From NCBI GenBank assembly GCA_030430575.1, contig JAUIKF010000012.1, positions 1 to 64,000 on the forward strand: DNA of 64,000 nt, read 5' to 3'. Of the stretch, positions 34,091 to 42,670 are shown one piece after another (position 1 is the first letter of the stretch; every line of letters begins with the position of its first letter). The notes under the pieces were generated by a model, which was not told the origin of the DNA, ran no database searches, and saw only the letters and a list, made by a program, of their open reading frames with translations. The position numbers and the translations under genes are program-made. The DNA is from Bacteroidia bacterium. GTDB lineage: Bacteria > Bacteroidota > Bacteroidia > J057.

Positions 34091-35512
34091 TTACAACAAT
34101 ATCTTCGTAGCCAACCCAAATAACAAGATATAGCCAATAATATCGGTAAAGGCGGTTATCAGAATCGATGAAGCAACAGCGGGATCTACCCCTAAGCGCT
34201 CCAAAACGATGGGCACAAATGACCCTGCCAAACCAGCAATGGTAAGGTTGGAAAACATGGCCAGAAAAATTACCAAGCCAATGATGGGGTTACTGTGCGA
34301 AGCAATAGCGATGATAGACGCGAGGGCGCCGATCATCAGCCCATTGATAGCGCCTGTAACCACTTCTTTCAGAATGACGGGAAAGGCCTTATGGGGAGGA
34401 ATCCCATCTGTAGAAATCCGGCGAATCGTAACGGCTAGGGTCTGAGTAGCCCCATTGCCTGCGACCCCAGCAATGATCGGCATGAAGAAGGCTAAGGTGA
34501 CCAGGGAATCCAAGGTTTCCTTGAATTGAGAAATAGTGAAGGCCGCAGTACAGGCCGTCACCAAATTGATCAGGAGCCAGGGAATCCGGCTACGGACCGT
34601 TTCTGCCCAGCCGCCTCGCAAGTTGGCGTCTTCCGCTACCCCCGCAAAATTCAGCAGATCTTCTGTGCTCTCCTCCTCAATGACATCGAGGATGTCATCG
34701 AAGGTCACACGTCCCAAGAGTTTATTATCGCGGTCAATGACAGGCAGGGTCGGCAAGTTATACCGTGCCATCTTTTTTGCGACTTCCTCCTGGTCAGTAT
34801 CCACTGTGACAGACACGATATCCTGTCCCATGATCTCACTCACCTTGGTGCTTCGTTTGCTTCGAAAAAGGGACTTAAACGTGAGGTATCCTACCAGTTG
34901 GTCCTTGGCATTAAGGACATAAATCGTGTAAAAATCTTCGATTTCTTCCGATAGCTTGGCCACCTGCTGAATCGCTTGGAAAGCAGTCATGTCCGTATGA
35001 ACTGCCACAAATTCGGGGTTCATCAAGCCCCCCGCCGAATCTTCATCATAGGTCAGCAGTTGGCTGATGACCTTCTCCTCCTCATCTGGCACGTGGTGCA
35101 GGATGCGTTCTTTGTGGAGATCTGGAACCTGTGCGAGCAAGTCTGTCGCATCATCAGGGTCCAGTTCTATGATCAGATCTGCTGCGGCACGTGGGTGCAG
35201 ATTGACCAATAACTCACCAGGGTAGGTCTCTTCGTCCATCTCAGCCAAAGCTTGTGAGATGAGCTCTCTGGGCAATTGCCGGACGATGCGCTGCTGTGTT
35301 TCTTCATCACAATCTTCAAGGACATCAGCTATTTCAGTAGGATGAAGAAATCCTAGTAACTGGCGGATATGGGCGTTTTTTGACTTGATAAGTCGCTTGA
35401 CGCGTTCCACGCGATGTTCTCTATCTTTGGTGCGTTCTTGGACCACTGAAGGGAAGATTAGGGAATAATTTTCGAAAAAGCTTTCTCCATGAGGAAGCCC
35501 TAAATTAGACAA
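34091..35512 (-). CDS. mgtE: Magnesium transporter MgtE
   Basis: 473 residues, normal for MgtE. Order: cytosolic N domain with helical repeats (HPTEIADVLEDCDEETQQRIV, HPRAAADLIIELDPDDATDLL), two CBS domains (about 145-270: MNPEFVAVHTDMTAFQAI, VVDRDNKLLGRVTFDDILDVI-like), then five membrane helices with the pore-lining MPIIAGVAGNGATQT (about 340-354) and the Mg-binding Asp in TAFTDIIGYILLFG near the end. Low cytosolic Mg opens the channel by relaxing the N-CBS part. The start is TTG 35512, 23 bp from the divergent Fe-S gene; the promoter must therefore lie within that neighbour. Confidence 0.94.
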   Translation of the reverse strand: MSNLGLPHGESFFENYSLIFPSVVQERTKDREHRVERVKRLIKSKNAHIRQLLGFLHPTEIADVLEDCDEETQQRIVRQLPRELISQALAEMDEETYPGELLVNLHPRAAADLIIELDPDDATDLLAQVPDLHKERILHHVPDEEEKVISQLLTYDEDSAGGLMNPEFVAVHTDMTAFQAIQQVAKLSEEIEDFYTIYVLNAKDQLVGYLTFKSLFRSKRSTKVSEIMGQDIVSVTVDTDQEEVAKKMARYNLPTLPVIDRDNKLLGRVTFDDILDVIEEESTEDLLNFAGVAEDANLRGGWAETVRSRIPWLLINLVTACTAAFTISQFKETLDSLVTLAFFMPIIAGVAGNGATQTLAVTIRRISTDGIPPHKAFPVILKEVVTGAINGLMIGALASIIAIASHSNPIIGLVIFLAMFSNLTIAGLAGSFVPIVLERLGVDPAVASSILITAFTDIIGYILLFGLATKILL

Positions 35513-35520
35513 ATTTTTAT

Positions 35521-35528
35521 TAGCTTTG
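35521..35528 (+). promoter_or_regulatory. -7 box close to the ATG of the Fe-S gene
   Basis: TAGCTTTG fits TAnnTTTG and lies seven bases before ATG 35536, within the 23-bp space between divergent starts. The mRNA would be leaderless or begin just before the first ATG; the second ATG at 35545 could then be the used start. No -33 TTG is seen. Confidence 0.4.
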
Positions 35529-35535
35529 TAACGAT

Positions 35536-36954
35536 ATGGTATGCATGCATACTATATTTGTCACATTTTTTAACCAAAACCTCGTGATCAGCACTATCCT
35601 ATTTCTCATCGTTCTTGTAGCAGGGGGAGGATTGTTTCTCTTCCAGCTTTTACGCGTGCGTAAGAACATTCAACTAGGCCGGCCAGATGACCGTTCCGAC
35701 CAGCCAACTGCCCGATTCCGCCAGATGCTTTTAGTGGCTTTTGGGCAGCAGAAAATGTTCAAACGTTGGGTGCCTGCGTTGCTCCATGGGATTGTCTATG
35801 TGAGTTTTATTGTGATCAATATTGAGGTGTTGGAGATTGTGATTGATGGGATTTTTGGAACGCATCGCGTACTGGGGGCGTTAGGGCCTGTGTATAGTGG
35901 ACTGATATGGGTAAATGAATGGCTCGCTGCCCTGGTGATCGTCGCCTGTAGCATCTTACTGATTCGTCGCTATGTGTTGAGGCTGAAGCGCTTCAGAGGC
36001 CAAGAAATGGCTGAGTCCAAGGGCCTCATTCGCATCCGCAATTATTCCCATATCGATGCCAGCATTATCCTATGGACAGAGATCATCTTGATGTTGGCCT
36101 TATTTGCCTTCAATATCGCAGATATTTCTCTTCATCAGCTTTCCAGCGAAACGCTGGCGGGCGCATTCCCAATCAGTCAAGGGCTTGCAGACATGCAATT
36201 ATTTGGCACGAATGAAACTACTCTGCACCTAATTGAGCGAACAGGGTGGTGGGGGCATATCATTGGTATTTTGGCCTTTCTCAATTTTCTCCCAATCTCT
36301 AAGCATTTCCATGTGCTGATGGCTTTTCCCAATGTCTACTATTCCAATACAGGCCTTAAGCCCAAAGGGGAATTGAACAACCTGAGCCAGGTACAGGAGG
36401 AAATGAAAGCGATTTTGGATGAGAGTTATACGCCACAAGAAAGCCCTGATGACCCGAAGCGATTTGGGGCTAAGGACGTGACCGACCTGTCCTGGAAGAG
36501 CCTGATGGATGCATATACGTGCACAGAGTGTGGGCGCTGTACGGCCGTCTGCCCTGCCAATATCACAGGTAAAAAACTCTCTCCTCGCAAAGTCGTCATG
36601 GATGTCAGGGATCGTTTGGAAGAAATTCAAAAATTCAAATTGGTTCCAGGGGAAGATGGCTTGATGCAGCCGAGTTCAGAAATTGAGGGGGCGCAAGAAG
36701 CCGCGAGCCATACGCTGTTGGGTGATTTTTATATCACAGAAGAAGAATTGCATGCTTGCACTACTTGCAACGCTTGTGTGGAGGAGTGCCCTGTCAATAT
36801 TGACCAAGTATCCATAATCGTCGATCTACGACGTCATCTCATCATGGAAGATTCCCAGATGCCCGAAGAATGGGCTATTATGAGCAATAATATCGAAAAT
36901 AGCGGAAACCCATGGGGCATGCCTGATGCCAGTAGATTTGATTGGAAAAACTAA
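35536..36954 (+). CDS. Membrane Fe-S oxidoreductase, HdrC/NarI-like fusion
   Basis: 472 residues. The N-terminal 290 residues hold about six membrane helices with several His (a NarI/DsrM-like haem b module is plausible). The C-terminal part has two 4Fe-4S motifs: C329-x2-C332-x2-C335-x3-C339-P and C408-x2-C411-x2-C414-x3-C418-P, as in HdrC and LutB. The next gene encodes the CCG-domain partner. Such pairs move electrons between a soluble donor and the quinone pool; ETF (etfBA at 54.2-55.9 kb in this window) is a candidate donor by analogy. The start ATG 35536 or 35545. The 99-bp gap to the partner consists of octamer words. Confidence 0.82.
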   Translation: MVCMHTIFVTFFNQNLVISTILFLIVLVAGGGLFLFQLLRVRKNIQLGRPDDRSDQPTARFRQMLLVAFGQQKMFKRWVPALLHGIVYVSFIVINIEVLEIVIDGIFGTHRVLGALGPVYSGLIWVNEWLAALVIVACSILLIRRYVLRLKRFRGQEMAESKGLIRIRNYSHIDASIILWTEIILMLALFAFNIADISLHQLSSETLAGAFPISQGLADMQLFGTNETTLHLIERTGWWGHIIGILAFLNFLPISKHFHVLMAFPNVYYSNTGLKPKGELNNLSQVQEEMKAILDESYTPQESPDDPKRFGAKDVTDLSWKSLMDAYTCTECGRCTAVCPANITGKKLSPRKVVMDVRDRLEEIQKFKLVPGEDGLMQPSSEIEGAQEAASHTLLGDFYITEEELHACTTCNACVEECPVNIDQVSIIVDLRRHLIMEDSQMPEEWAIMSNNIENSGNPWGMPDASRFDWKN

Positions 36955-36989
36955 AGTAGAATTGAAAATTATAGAACTTTCATCATTCA

Positions 36990-37050
36990 TTCATTCTCTC
37001 ACTCTCCCCACATTTTATCATATACTCATTTTCTCATATAATCATTCTCC
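36990..37050. repeat. One-armed octamer words
   Basis: CATTCATTCATTCTCTCACT, then ATTTTATCATATACTCAT and CATTTTCTCATATAATCATT (from about 37027). The same words form right arms at 1622-1659 and 51282-51318, but here no left arm precedes. Confidence 0.65.
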
Positions 37051-37053
37051 CTC

Positions 37054-37836
37054 ATGAACGTCCCATTAATAGCAGATCTTGTAGACGAAGGAAACGCCCC
37101 AGAATACCTCTTTTGGATTGGATGTGCAGGCAGTTATGACAGCCGCTATCAGCGCGTGACGCGTGCATTTGCAGAGATTCTGAATACTGTGGGAATAAGC
37201 TATGCCGTTCTAGGGCCAGAGGAAACCTGCACAGGTGACCCTGCCAAACGATCCGGAAACGAGTTTCTCTTTCAGATGCAAGCCATGCAGAATATAGAAG
37301 TGATGAATGCCTATGAGGTGAAGAAGATCATCACAGCTTGCCCGCATTGTTTCAATACCATCAAGAATGAATACCCAGGGTTAGGTGGAAATTATGAAGT
37401 GATCCACCATTCTACTTTTCTCCAACAACTCATCAATGATGGAAAGGTAAAGCTCAAAGGGGGAGGCAGTTTTAAAGGAAAGAAAATCACTTTTCACGAC
37501 TCCTGTTATTTGGGGCGTGCGAATAATATATATGAGGCACCACGCAAAGTATTGCAAGCGTTGGATGCTGACTTGGCTGAGATGAAGCGATGCCGAACCC
37601 GTGGCTTATGTTGTGGCGCAGGCGGTGCTCAGATGTTCAAAGATGCCGAATCAGGGGACAGAGAGGTCAATATTGAACGTACGGAAGAGGCACTGGCGAC
37701 GGGGGCCAAGGTGATTGCGGCTGCTTGTCCATTCTGCATGACGATGATGAGTGATGGGGTAAAGCACTTTGAAAAAGAAGAACAAGTGAAAGTGCTTGAT
37801 CTAGCAGAATTGGTGGAAAGTGAAATGGAAAAATAA
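37054..37836 (+). CDS. CCG-domain Fe-S protein, HdrB/LutA-like
   Basis: 260 residues, soluble. Two cysteine-rich CCG-type domains: first FWIGCAGSYD (about 24-33) with ETCTGDPA and ITACPHCFNTIKNEYP; second FHDSCYLGR (about 148-156) with RTRGLCCGAGGAQMF and AACPFCMTMM. In HdrB these Cys bind a noncubane or 4Fe-4S cluster at the site of disulphide or substrate reduction. It is paired with the membrane HdrC-like protein upstream and ends in a strong terminator. The natural electron donor or substrate is not identifiable; heterodisulphide, lactate or ETF-linked roles are known in the family. Confidence 0.85.
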   Translation: MNVPLIADLVDEGNAPEYLFWIGCAGSYDSRYQRVTRAFAEILNTVGISYAVLGPEETCTGDPAKRSGNEFLFQMQAMQNIEVMNAYEVKKIITACPHCFNTIKNEYPGLGGNYEVIHHSTFLQQLINDGKVKLKGGGSFKGKKITFHDSCYLGRANNIYEAPRKVLQALDADLAEMKRCRTRGLCCGAGGAQMFKDAESGDREVNIERTEEALATGAKVIAAACPFCMTMMSDGVKHFEKEEQVKVLDLAELVESEMEK

Positions 37837-37854
37837 AAAAACGCCCTGAAGGCG
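37835..37854 (-). terminator. Terminator of the FKBP gene
   Basis: On the minus strand CGCC-TTCAG-GGCG followed by TTTTTTT (complement of the A run at 37835-37841). The short GC stem and T run lie about 250 bp beyond the FKBP stop. Confidence 0.6.
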
Positions 37855-37981
37855 CAAAAATGTGATTGTCGAAAATTGGTTTTTGATAAAGACCTTCTTA
37901 TCTTACGTATCCCAAAAGCAGTAAACCCGACACGCTCACGAATAAAAAATTATTCAAACCCAAAGCTGTTATTTACATGAG

Positions 37982-38017
37982 GCCACCCTGTCCGGGTTCA
38001 GGGTGGCTCTTTATTTC
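37982..38017 (+). terminator. Terminator of the Fe-S operon
   Basis: GCCACCCTG (37982-37990), loop TCCGGGTT, CAGGGTGGC (37999-38007), then TCTTTATTTC. A perfect 9-bp GC-rich stem. Confidence 0.8.
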
Positions 38018-38105
38018 AACTTCAAGTGCAAACTCAAACTCAAGTGCAAACTCAATAGTATCTCCTTGAACTTGAACTTGAACTTGAACTTGAACTTGAA
38101 CTTCC
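38015..38105. repeat. TTCAA hexamer palindrome with a pure CTTGAA run
   Basis: Left arm: TTCAACTTCAAGTGCAAAC, TCAAACTCAAGTGCAAACTC (two copies of CTCAAGTGCAAA-like words). Right arm from about 38064: six to seven uninterrupted CTTGAA hexamers. The right arm has become a simple hexamer repeat while the left retains mixed words. It ends at the FKBP stop codon. Confidence 0.8.
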
Positions 38106-38106
38106 C

Positions 38107-39033
38107 TTACTCCTTATCGACAATTGCGATCAACTCCACATCAAAGATGAGGGTTTTATTGGGAGCAATGCTTTGAGAGCCGCGAGGGCCATAGGCGAGG
38201 TTTGAAGGAATATATAATTGATATTTTGCTCCTGGCTTCATCAACTGTAGGGCTTCTGTCCAACCTGCAATAACGCCTGTCACGCCAAATGTGATTGGTT
38301 CGCCACGCTTGATGGAGCTATCAAACACTTCTCCGTCGATCAGACGACCTTCGTAATGAACTACTACTTCATCTTCCAAGGTAGGAGATGCGCCTGAACC
38401 TTCCTGGATGACCTTGTATTGCAAGCCACTTTCCGTTTCTATTACCCCTTCTTCATTCTTGTTGTTGGCCAAAAAAGCAATGCCTTCTGCTTCATTTTTG
38501 GTAGCCATTTCCGCCTGGAAAGCTTGTGATTTTTGATTTACGACCTCAAAAAACTTTTTATTCTGTGCAGCAACTTCCTCTTCAGACATCAATGCACCTT
38601 CTTGCAATACATCATCTATCCCTTTGCAAATAGCTGCAGGGTTAAATTCCATACCAATTTCTCCAAATTGATACGCATAAAAAGCCCCCAATGCATACGA
38701 AAAACTGTCTACAGAAGCTTTCATTGGATCTTCTGCTGTGACGGGTCTCCCTTGACGCTGGTTAAGTTCCATATCATAAGCTTGTAAGGTGCCCATCAGT
38801 TCTTGACGACTTTTAGCCGTTTCGTTAGCGACATCCTCGAATCCCTGATTCATCAGGGCTGTATTGATCGGATTGCCAGGCTGGTTGAGCTGCTTCCCGA
38901 CTGTATAGGCAAATCCGTAAGAGGTAGAGTCGATAGAAGTCGCCAAATCTGATATATTCGCGCCATCTCCTCCAGATTCATTACATGAAGCCAAAAAGAG
39001 AAGCACAGGAATGATTAATAGTAATTTTTTCAT
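38107..39033 (-). CDS. FKBP-type peptidyl-prolyl isomerase lipoprotein
   Basis: 308 residues. Lipoprotein signal MKKLLLIIPVLLFLASCNES (lipobox LASC, Cys17). A helical FKBP N-terminal dimerisation part (about 30-195: SFSYALGAFYAYQFGEIGMEFN and repeats) precedes the FKBP domain (about 200-305) with YKVIQEGSGASP, VVVHYEGRLIDGEVFDSS, VIAGWTEALQLMKPGAKYQLYIPSNLAYG and FDVELIAI. It speeds proline isomerisation of exported proteins, probably from the outer membrane. It is transcribed alone, divergent from guaB. Confidence 0.93.
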   Translation of the reverse strand: MKKLLLIIPVLLFLASCNESGGDGANISDLATSIDSTSYGFAYTVGKQLNQPGNPINTALMNQGFEDVANETAKSRQELMGTLQAYDMELNQRQGRPVTAEDPMKASVDSFSYALGAFYAYQFGEIGMEFNPAAICKGIDDVLQEGALMSEEEVAAQNKKFFEVVNQKSQAFQAEMATKNEAEGIAFLANNKNEEGVIETESGLQYKVIQEGSGASPTLEDEVVVHYEGRLIDGEVFDSSIKRGEPITFGVTGVIAGWTEALQLMKPGAKYQLYIPSNLAYGPRGSQSIAPNKTLIFDVELIAIVDKE

Positions 39034-39092
39034 AAAAATGTGATGAGTTTCAATTTGGGGAATAAAGGGCCAAAGGTCCGTAAAAACCCCCT

Positions 39093-39125
39093 TTTGTACA
39101 AGTCGGATTTTTCTGCGTATCTTTG
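39093..39125 (+). promoter_or_regulatory. guaB promoter
   Basis: TTTG (39093-39096) and TATCTTTG (39118-39125) are separated by 21 bp, a full match to the Bacteroidetes TTTG-N19-21-TAnnTTTG promoter. The start codon is 50 bp downstream. Confidence 0.75.
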
Positions 39126-39174
39126 ACTGGCAAATATTCCTTTTTCACCTACCGCTATTGAAAAGATATTTGCC

Positions 39175-40644
39175 ATGTCTATATCCAATAAAATTCAATT
39201 CGAAGGACTTACCTATGACGATGTCCTTCTCTTGCCTGACTACTCAGAAGTCCTTCCCCGGGAAGTAGATACTTCTACCTTTCTCACCCGTGACATCAAA
39301 CTCAAAATTCCGATCGTCAGTGCGGCGATGGACACCGTGACTGAGCACAAAATGGCTATTGCCATGGCTGCTGGTGGAGGAATAGGGGTCATTCACAAAA
39401 ACATGACCATCACCCAGCAGGCTGAGGAGGTCAGAAAAGTAAAGCGTTCTGAAAGTGGGATGATCGTCGATCCTGTCACCTTAGAAGCTGAAGCGACCCT
39501 TCAAGAAGCCTCTAGGTTGATGGCCGAGCATCGGATTGGAGGGATTCCTGTAGTAGATCAGTGGAAAAAACTGGTAGGGATCATCACCAACCGCGATTTG
39601 CGCTTTGAACGCCCTGATGGGCGACTCGTGAAAGAACTCATGACTTCTGAGAACCTGGTGACAGCTCCTCAAGGGACCACATTGGCGCAGGCAGAAGCCA
39701 TTTTTCGTACGCATAAGGTCGAAAAACTTCCTGTTGTAGATGACGATGGCAAACTGGTAGGGCTGATCACCTACCGGGACATTATCAAAACACAGACTTT
39801 CCCTAATGCCTGCAAGGACGAATTGGGGCGCTTGCGTGTAGCTGCAGCCGTAGGGGTAACGGGAGATACCTTTGACCGCGTGACTGCATTGATCAAGGCA
39901 GGGGTAGATGTCATCATCATCGACACGGCTCACGGTCATTCGAGAGGAGTGATAGAGACGGTAAAAGAAATCAAAAAGGCTTTTTCCCACACGCAATTTA
40001 TTGCAGGGAACATCGCTACCGCTTCTGGTGCGCAAGCCCTCATCGACGCAGGCGTCGATGGCATCAAGGTGGGCGTCGGCCCGGGCAGTATCTGCACGAC
40101 CCGTGTGATCGCAGGGGTAGGGGTCCCACAGCTCTCAGCTGTGCTGGAAGCTGCTAAATCTGCTCAGAAAGCGGGCATTCCCATCATCGCTGATGGGGGG
40201 ATCAAGTATTCTGGCGATATGGTCAAGGCGCTCGTTGCGGGCGGGAGCTCTATCATGGCTGGTGGCCTGTTTGCTGGAACGGACGAAAGCCCAGGAGAGA
40301 CAGTTCTCTATGAAGGCCGCAAGTTCAAACAGTACCGAGGCATGGGATCGATAGAAGCCATGAAAGAAGGGAGCAAAGACCGCTACTTCCAAGATGCCGA
40401 AGATGATCTCAAGAAGCTCGTGCCTGAAGGCATTGTGGGTCGAGTGCCATATAAGGGTTCCGTCAACGAAGTGCTCTATCAAATGATGGGCGGCTTACGT
40501 GCAGGAATGGGATACTGTGGGGCCAAAGACATCGCTACCCTTCAGCAGCGCCATTTTGTGCGTATCACGGGCGCAGGACTGCGAGAGAGCCATCCGCACG
40601 ATGTGCAGATTACGAAGGAAGCGCCAAATTATTCGGCGAGATAG
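39175..40644 (+). CDS. guaB: IMP dehydrogenase
   Basis: 489 residues. NAD-dependent oxidation of IMP to XMP, first committed step to GMP. TIM barrel with two inserted CBS domains (about 95-210: [17 protein letters not shown] and [19 protein letters not shown]). The catalytic loop is [20 protein letters not shown] with Cys near residue 306, and the flap is [10 protein letters not shown] with RY about 390-405. The length is typical. It stands alone behind a clear promoter; downstream only octamer words and a convergent lipoprotein gene. Confidence 0.97.
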   Translation: MSISNKIQFEGLTYDDVLLLPDYSEVLPREVDTSTFLTRDIKLKIPIVSAAMDTVTEHKMAIAMAAGGGIGVIHKNMTITQQAEEVRKVKRSESGMIVDPVTLEAEATLQEASRLMAEHRIGGIPVVDQWKKLVGIITNRDLRFERPDGRLVKELMTSENLVTAPQGTTLAQAEAIFRTHKVEKLPVVDDDGKLVGLITYRDIIKTQTFPNACKDELGRLRVAAAVGVTGDTFDRVTALIKAGVDVIIIDTAHGHSRGVIETVKEIKKAFSHTQFIAGNIATASGAQALIDAGVDGIKVGVGPGSICTTRVIAGVGVPQLSAVLEAAKSAQKAGIPIIADGGIKYSGDMVKALVAGGSSIMAGGLFAGTDESPGETVLYEGRKFKQYRGMGSIEAMKEGSKDRYFQDAEDDLKKLVPEGIVGRVPYKGSVNEVLYQMMGGLRAGMGYCGAKDIATLQQRHFVRITGAGLRESHPHDVQITKEAPNYSAR

Positions 40645-40723
40645 GGGGAGAATGAGAGAATGAGAGAATGAGAGAATGATAGGATGATAGGATGATAGGA
40701 TGATAAAATGAGAGAATGAGGGT
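40645..40723. repeat. Tandem octamer words after guaB
   Basis: After the guaB stop follow GAGAATGA (four copies), TAGGATGA (three copies), TAAAATGA and GAGAATGA, a near-perfect period of 8 bp over about 75 bp. The complement does not occur in the same gap, so this is a one-armed, direct version of the octamer family. Confidence 0.8.
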
Positions 40724-41344
40724 TCATGGAATTCTTTTATAATCTCCTCGGAACCAGGTTTTGGGGCTGAGACTGGGGTCGTCATTTCCATAATACCCCC
40801 ATCCCAAAATCGTATAAGAGCTGTCCAAAACGGTTTCTTGAAAGTATTCAATCTTGAGTGGATCTTTTATGTCTCGCTGCCAGATGATGGTATAGGAAAA
40901 AGGCAGGCTCCCTGTATGGACCACCTGCTCGTCAGGTTTATTGACCACACACCACAATTGCCCATTTTCCACTTTATTTTCTCCTTCACTTTCCACGATC
41001 TGCTGGCGGCCTTGCCCATCGGTATAGGTATCAGTGATGTGTACTTTTTGTAAAAAAGGAGTTTCAGAAGTGTATTGTTGCGTAACAGAAATTGTCAATT
41101 CTTCTTGAAGGGGCAGGGTAGCAAACAGGCTATCATTGAGGGAAAAGGCGCGACTCTTAGCTCTTTGTCCTAGCGTATCTCGGTAAACATAAAAAGTGCC
41201 TTGCCACTTTCCATCCAGTGATTTGAACACATTCGCAAAGGGCTGATCAGCCTCGGTGGGTTCATAAGGCGCTGACACCTTGGTGTTTTGCTGAGTCTTG
41301 CAGCCTGCAAGCAAGGTCAGGAGGAGAATTAGGAGATTTTTCAT
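40724..41344 (-). CDS. Hypothetical lipoprotein (DUF-like, 206 aa)
   Basis: Start taken at ATG 41344 (MKNLLILLLTLLAGCKTQQ), giving lipobox LAGC with Cys15; an ATG nine bases upstream is possible. The mature protein has beta-rich sequence (DGKWQGTFYVYRDTLGQR, LTISVTQQYTSETPFLQKVHITDTY, FSYTIIWQRDIKDPLKIEYFQE), resembling small lipocalin-like or DUF3598-type barrels, but I cannot assign a family. It probably sits on the periplasmic face of an envelope membrane. It diverges from the T9SS protein gene, with a long hairpin between them. Confidence 0.65.
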   Translation of the reverse strand: MKNLLILLLTLLAGCKTQQNTKVSAPYEPTEADQPFANVFKSLDGKWQGTFYVYRDTLGQRAKSRAFSLNDSLFATLPLQEELTISVTQQYTSETPFLQKVHITDTYTDGQGRQQIVESEGENKVENGQLWCVVNKPDEQVVHTGSLPFSYTIIWQRDIKDPLKIEYFQETVLDSSYTILGWGYYGNDDPSLSPKTWFRGDYKRIP

Positions 41345-41392
41345 CAAAAACAAGATGGAAAGATTATACCAGAGAAAAAAAGACCTCGGAGT

Positions 41393-41451
41393 AAAAAAGA
41401 CATTGGAGGATTAAATCAGGATAATGGTTAGCATCCTCCAATGTCTTTTTT
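41393..41451. other. 19-bp perfect hairpin between divergent genes
   Basis: AAAAAAGACATTGGAGGAT (41393-41411) and ATCCTCCAATGTCTTTTTT (41433-41451) are exact complements with a 21-nt loop. It looks like a terminator (T run at the right end, A run at the left), yet it lies between two genes that are transcribed away from it, where no terminator is needed. It would form part of the 5' leader of one or both transcripts. Confidence 0.85.
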
Positions 41452-41526
41452 ATTTATCCACGCTGCCTATAAGTATTATCCAGCGTTTTCCTTAAAAAGC
41501 ATTTCATTTACCTCAATCCCTAAATA

Positions 41527-42531
41527 ATGAAAAAACACCTACGTTTTACCCCCTTTCTATTCGTCATTACCTCTTTCTTATCTTTTCAACCCCTCCTTTC
41601 CCAAACCAATAACTGGGCACCCATAGGAGCAGTGTGGCACTACGATGCCTTTGGACGCAATTTTTGTTTTTTCCCTTGGTTTGAAGGCTACTTCACCATG
41701 GAGTCGGTACGTGATACGCAGATGCTTGGGAAAACAGTACGCGTCATCGAACGCCGTCATGGAGGAGGCTTAAAAATACAAGAAAGAGACTTCTTGATGT
41801 ATGAGGATAGCGGCAAGGTGTATTACTACCATGATTCCTTAGCCCAATTCATGTTGCTTTATGATTTTGAAGCAAAAGTTGGGGATACCCTGGTACTGCG
41901 GACAGATACAGCCAGTTATGGCTTTGATTATTATCATTATTCCTCCCTCAGTTTTCGCGTGGATACTGGATGGGCCGTGACCATTTCACAGATAGACACC
42001 GTTCAGATGGCTGGTCAACACCGAAAAAGGTATGTGGTTGATCCTGTCGATTTGGAGCACAGGGGTGATTACTATGGATTCTGGGATGGTACTGTCATTG
42101 AGGGGATTGGGCATTTGGGCAATATGTTTGGAGGACCATTGGTTATTAGCCTCTGTGACCATATCGGCAAGCTACGCTGCTACCAGGACAGCAACGGCAG
42201 CGTCAATTTCACTTCGCGACCGTGTGATTATGTGCCTGTACCTGGCGTAGGCATTGAGGATGAGCTAGCTGAAACAGGTTTTCGCATACAATCATCCCTT
42301 GAGACTGGCAGTTTTTTTGTAGCAATAAGCCATAGTCAGCCTTATTCGCAGGTCGAATGCCGCCTCTATACCCTGACTGGTCAGCAGGTCAAAACCTGGG
42401 CCAGGCAGATGGATAACCAAGGCAACTGGCGTGGAATGGTTCCAACACATGAGCTTGCACCTGGCAGCTATTTAGCTACTTTGCTGCTCGAAGGGCAACA
42501 AAAAGCTGCTAAGCTCGTGGTTGTGAGGTGA
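41527..42531 (+). CDS. Secreted T9SS cargo protein, 334 aa
   Basis: Signal peptide MKKHLRFTPFLFVITSFLSFQPLLSQ. The body (about 30-235) starts WAPIGAVWHYDAFGRN, a motif seen in many Bacteroidetes T9SS proteins, and has paired strands (DSGKVYYYHDSLAQFMLLYDFEAKVGDTL) and four Cys near its end (CDHIGKLRCYQDS, RPCDYV). Residues about 255-334 form a type A sorting domain (FRIQSSLETGSFFVAISH, VECRLYTLTGQQVKTWARQ, PGSYLATLLLEGQQKAAKLVVVR). It should be exported and cleaved by PorU. Function of the body unknown. Confidence 0.75.
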   Translation: MKKHLRFTPFLFVITSFLSFQPLLSQTNNWAPIGAVWHYDAFGRNFCFFPWFEGYFTMESVRDTQMLGKTVRVIERRHGGGLKIQERDFLMYEDSGKVYYYHDSLAQFMLLYDFEAKVGDTLVLRTDTASYGFDYYHYSSLSFRVDTGWAVTISQIDTVQMAGQHRKRYVVDPVDLEHRGDYYGFWDGTVIEGIGHLGNMFGGPLVISLCDHIGKLRCYQDSNGSVNFTSRPCDYVPVPGVGIEDELAETGFRIQSSLETGSFFVAISHSQPYSQVECRLYTLTGQQVKTWARQMDNQGNWRGMVPTHELAPGSYLATLLLEGQQKAAKLVVVR

Positions 42532-42670
42532 TTGGCAAATTCCTATATTGGCCGCTGAAAGTGTAATTCCGCTAACAAATAAGATGATTCGTCATCTTTT
42601 TGTGTAATTTTACACCCTATTTTTCCTTTGCTCACTAATCAAAAGCTTTCCTATTAGCTAACGCACCCGC

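Noticed and set aside
41393-41451. Terminator of a convergent gene
   Set aside because: Both neighbours are transcribed away from the hairpin, so it was kept as an unexplained element rather than called a terminator.
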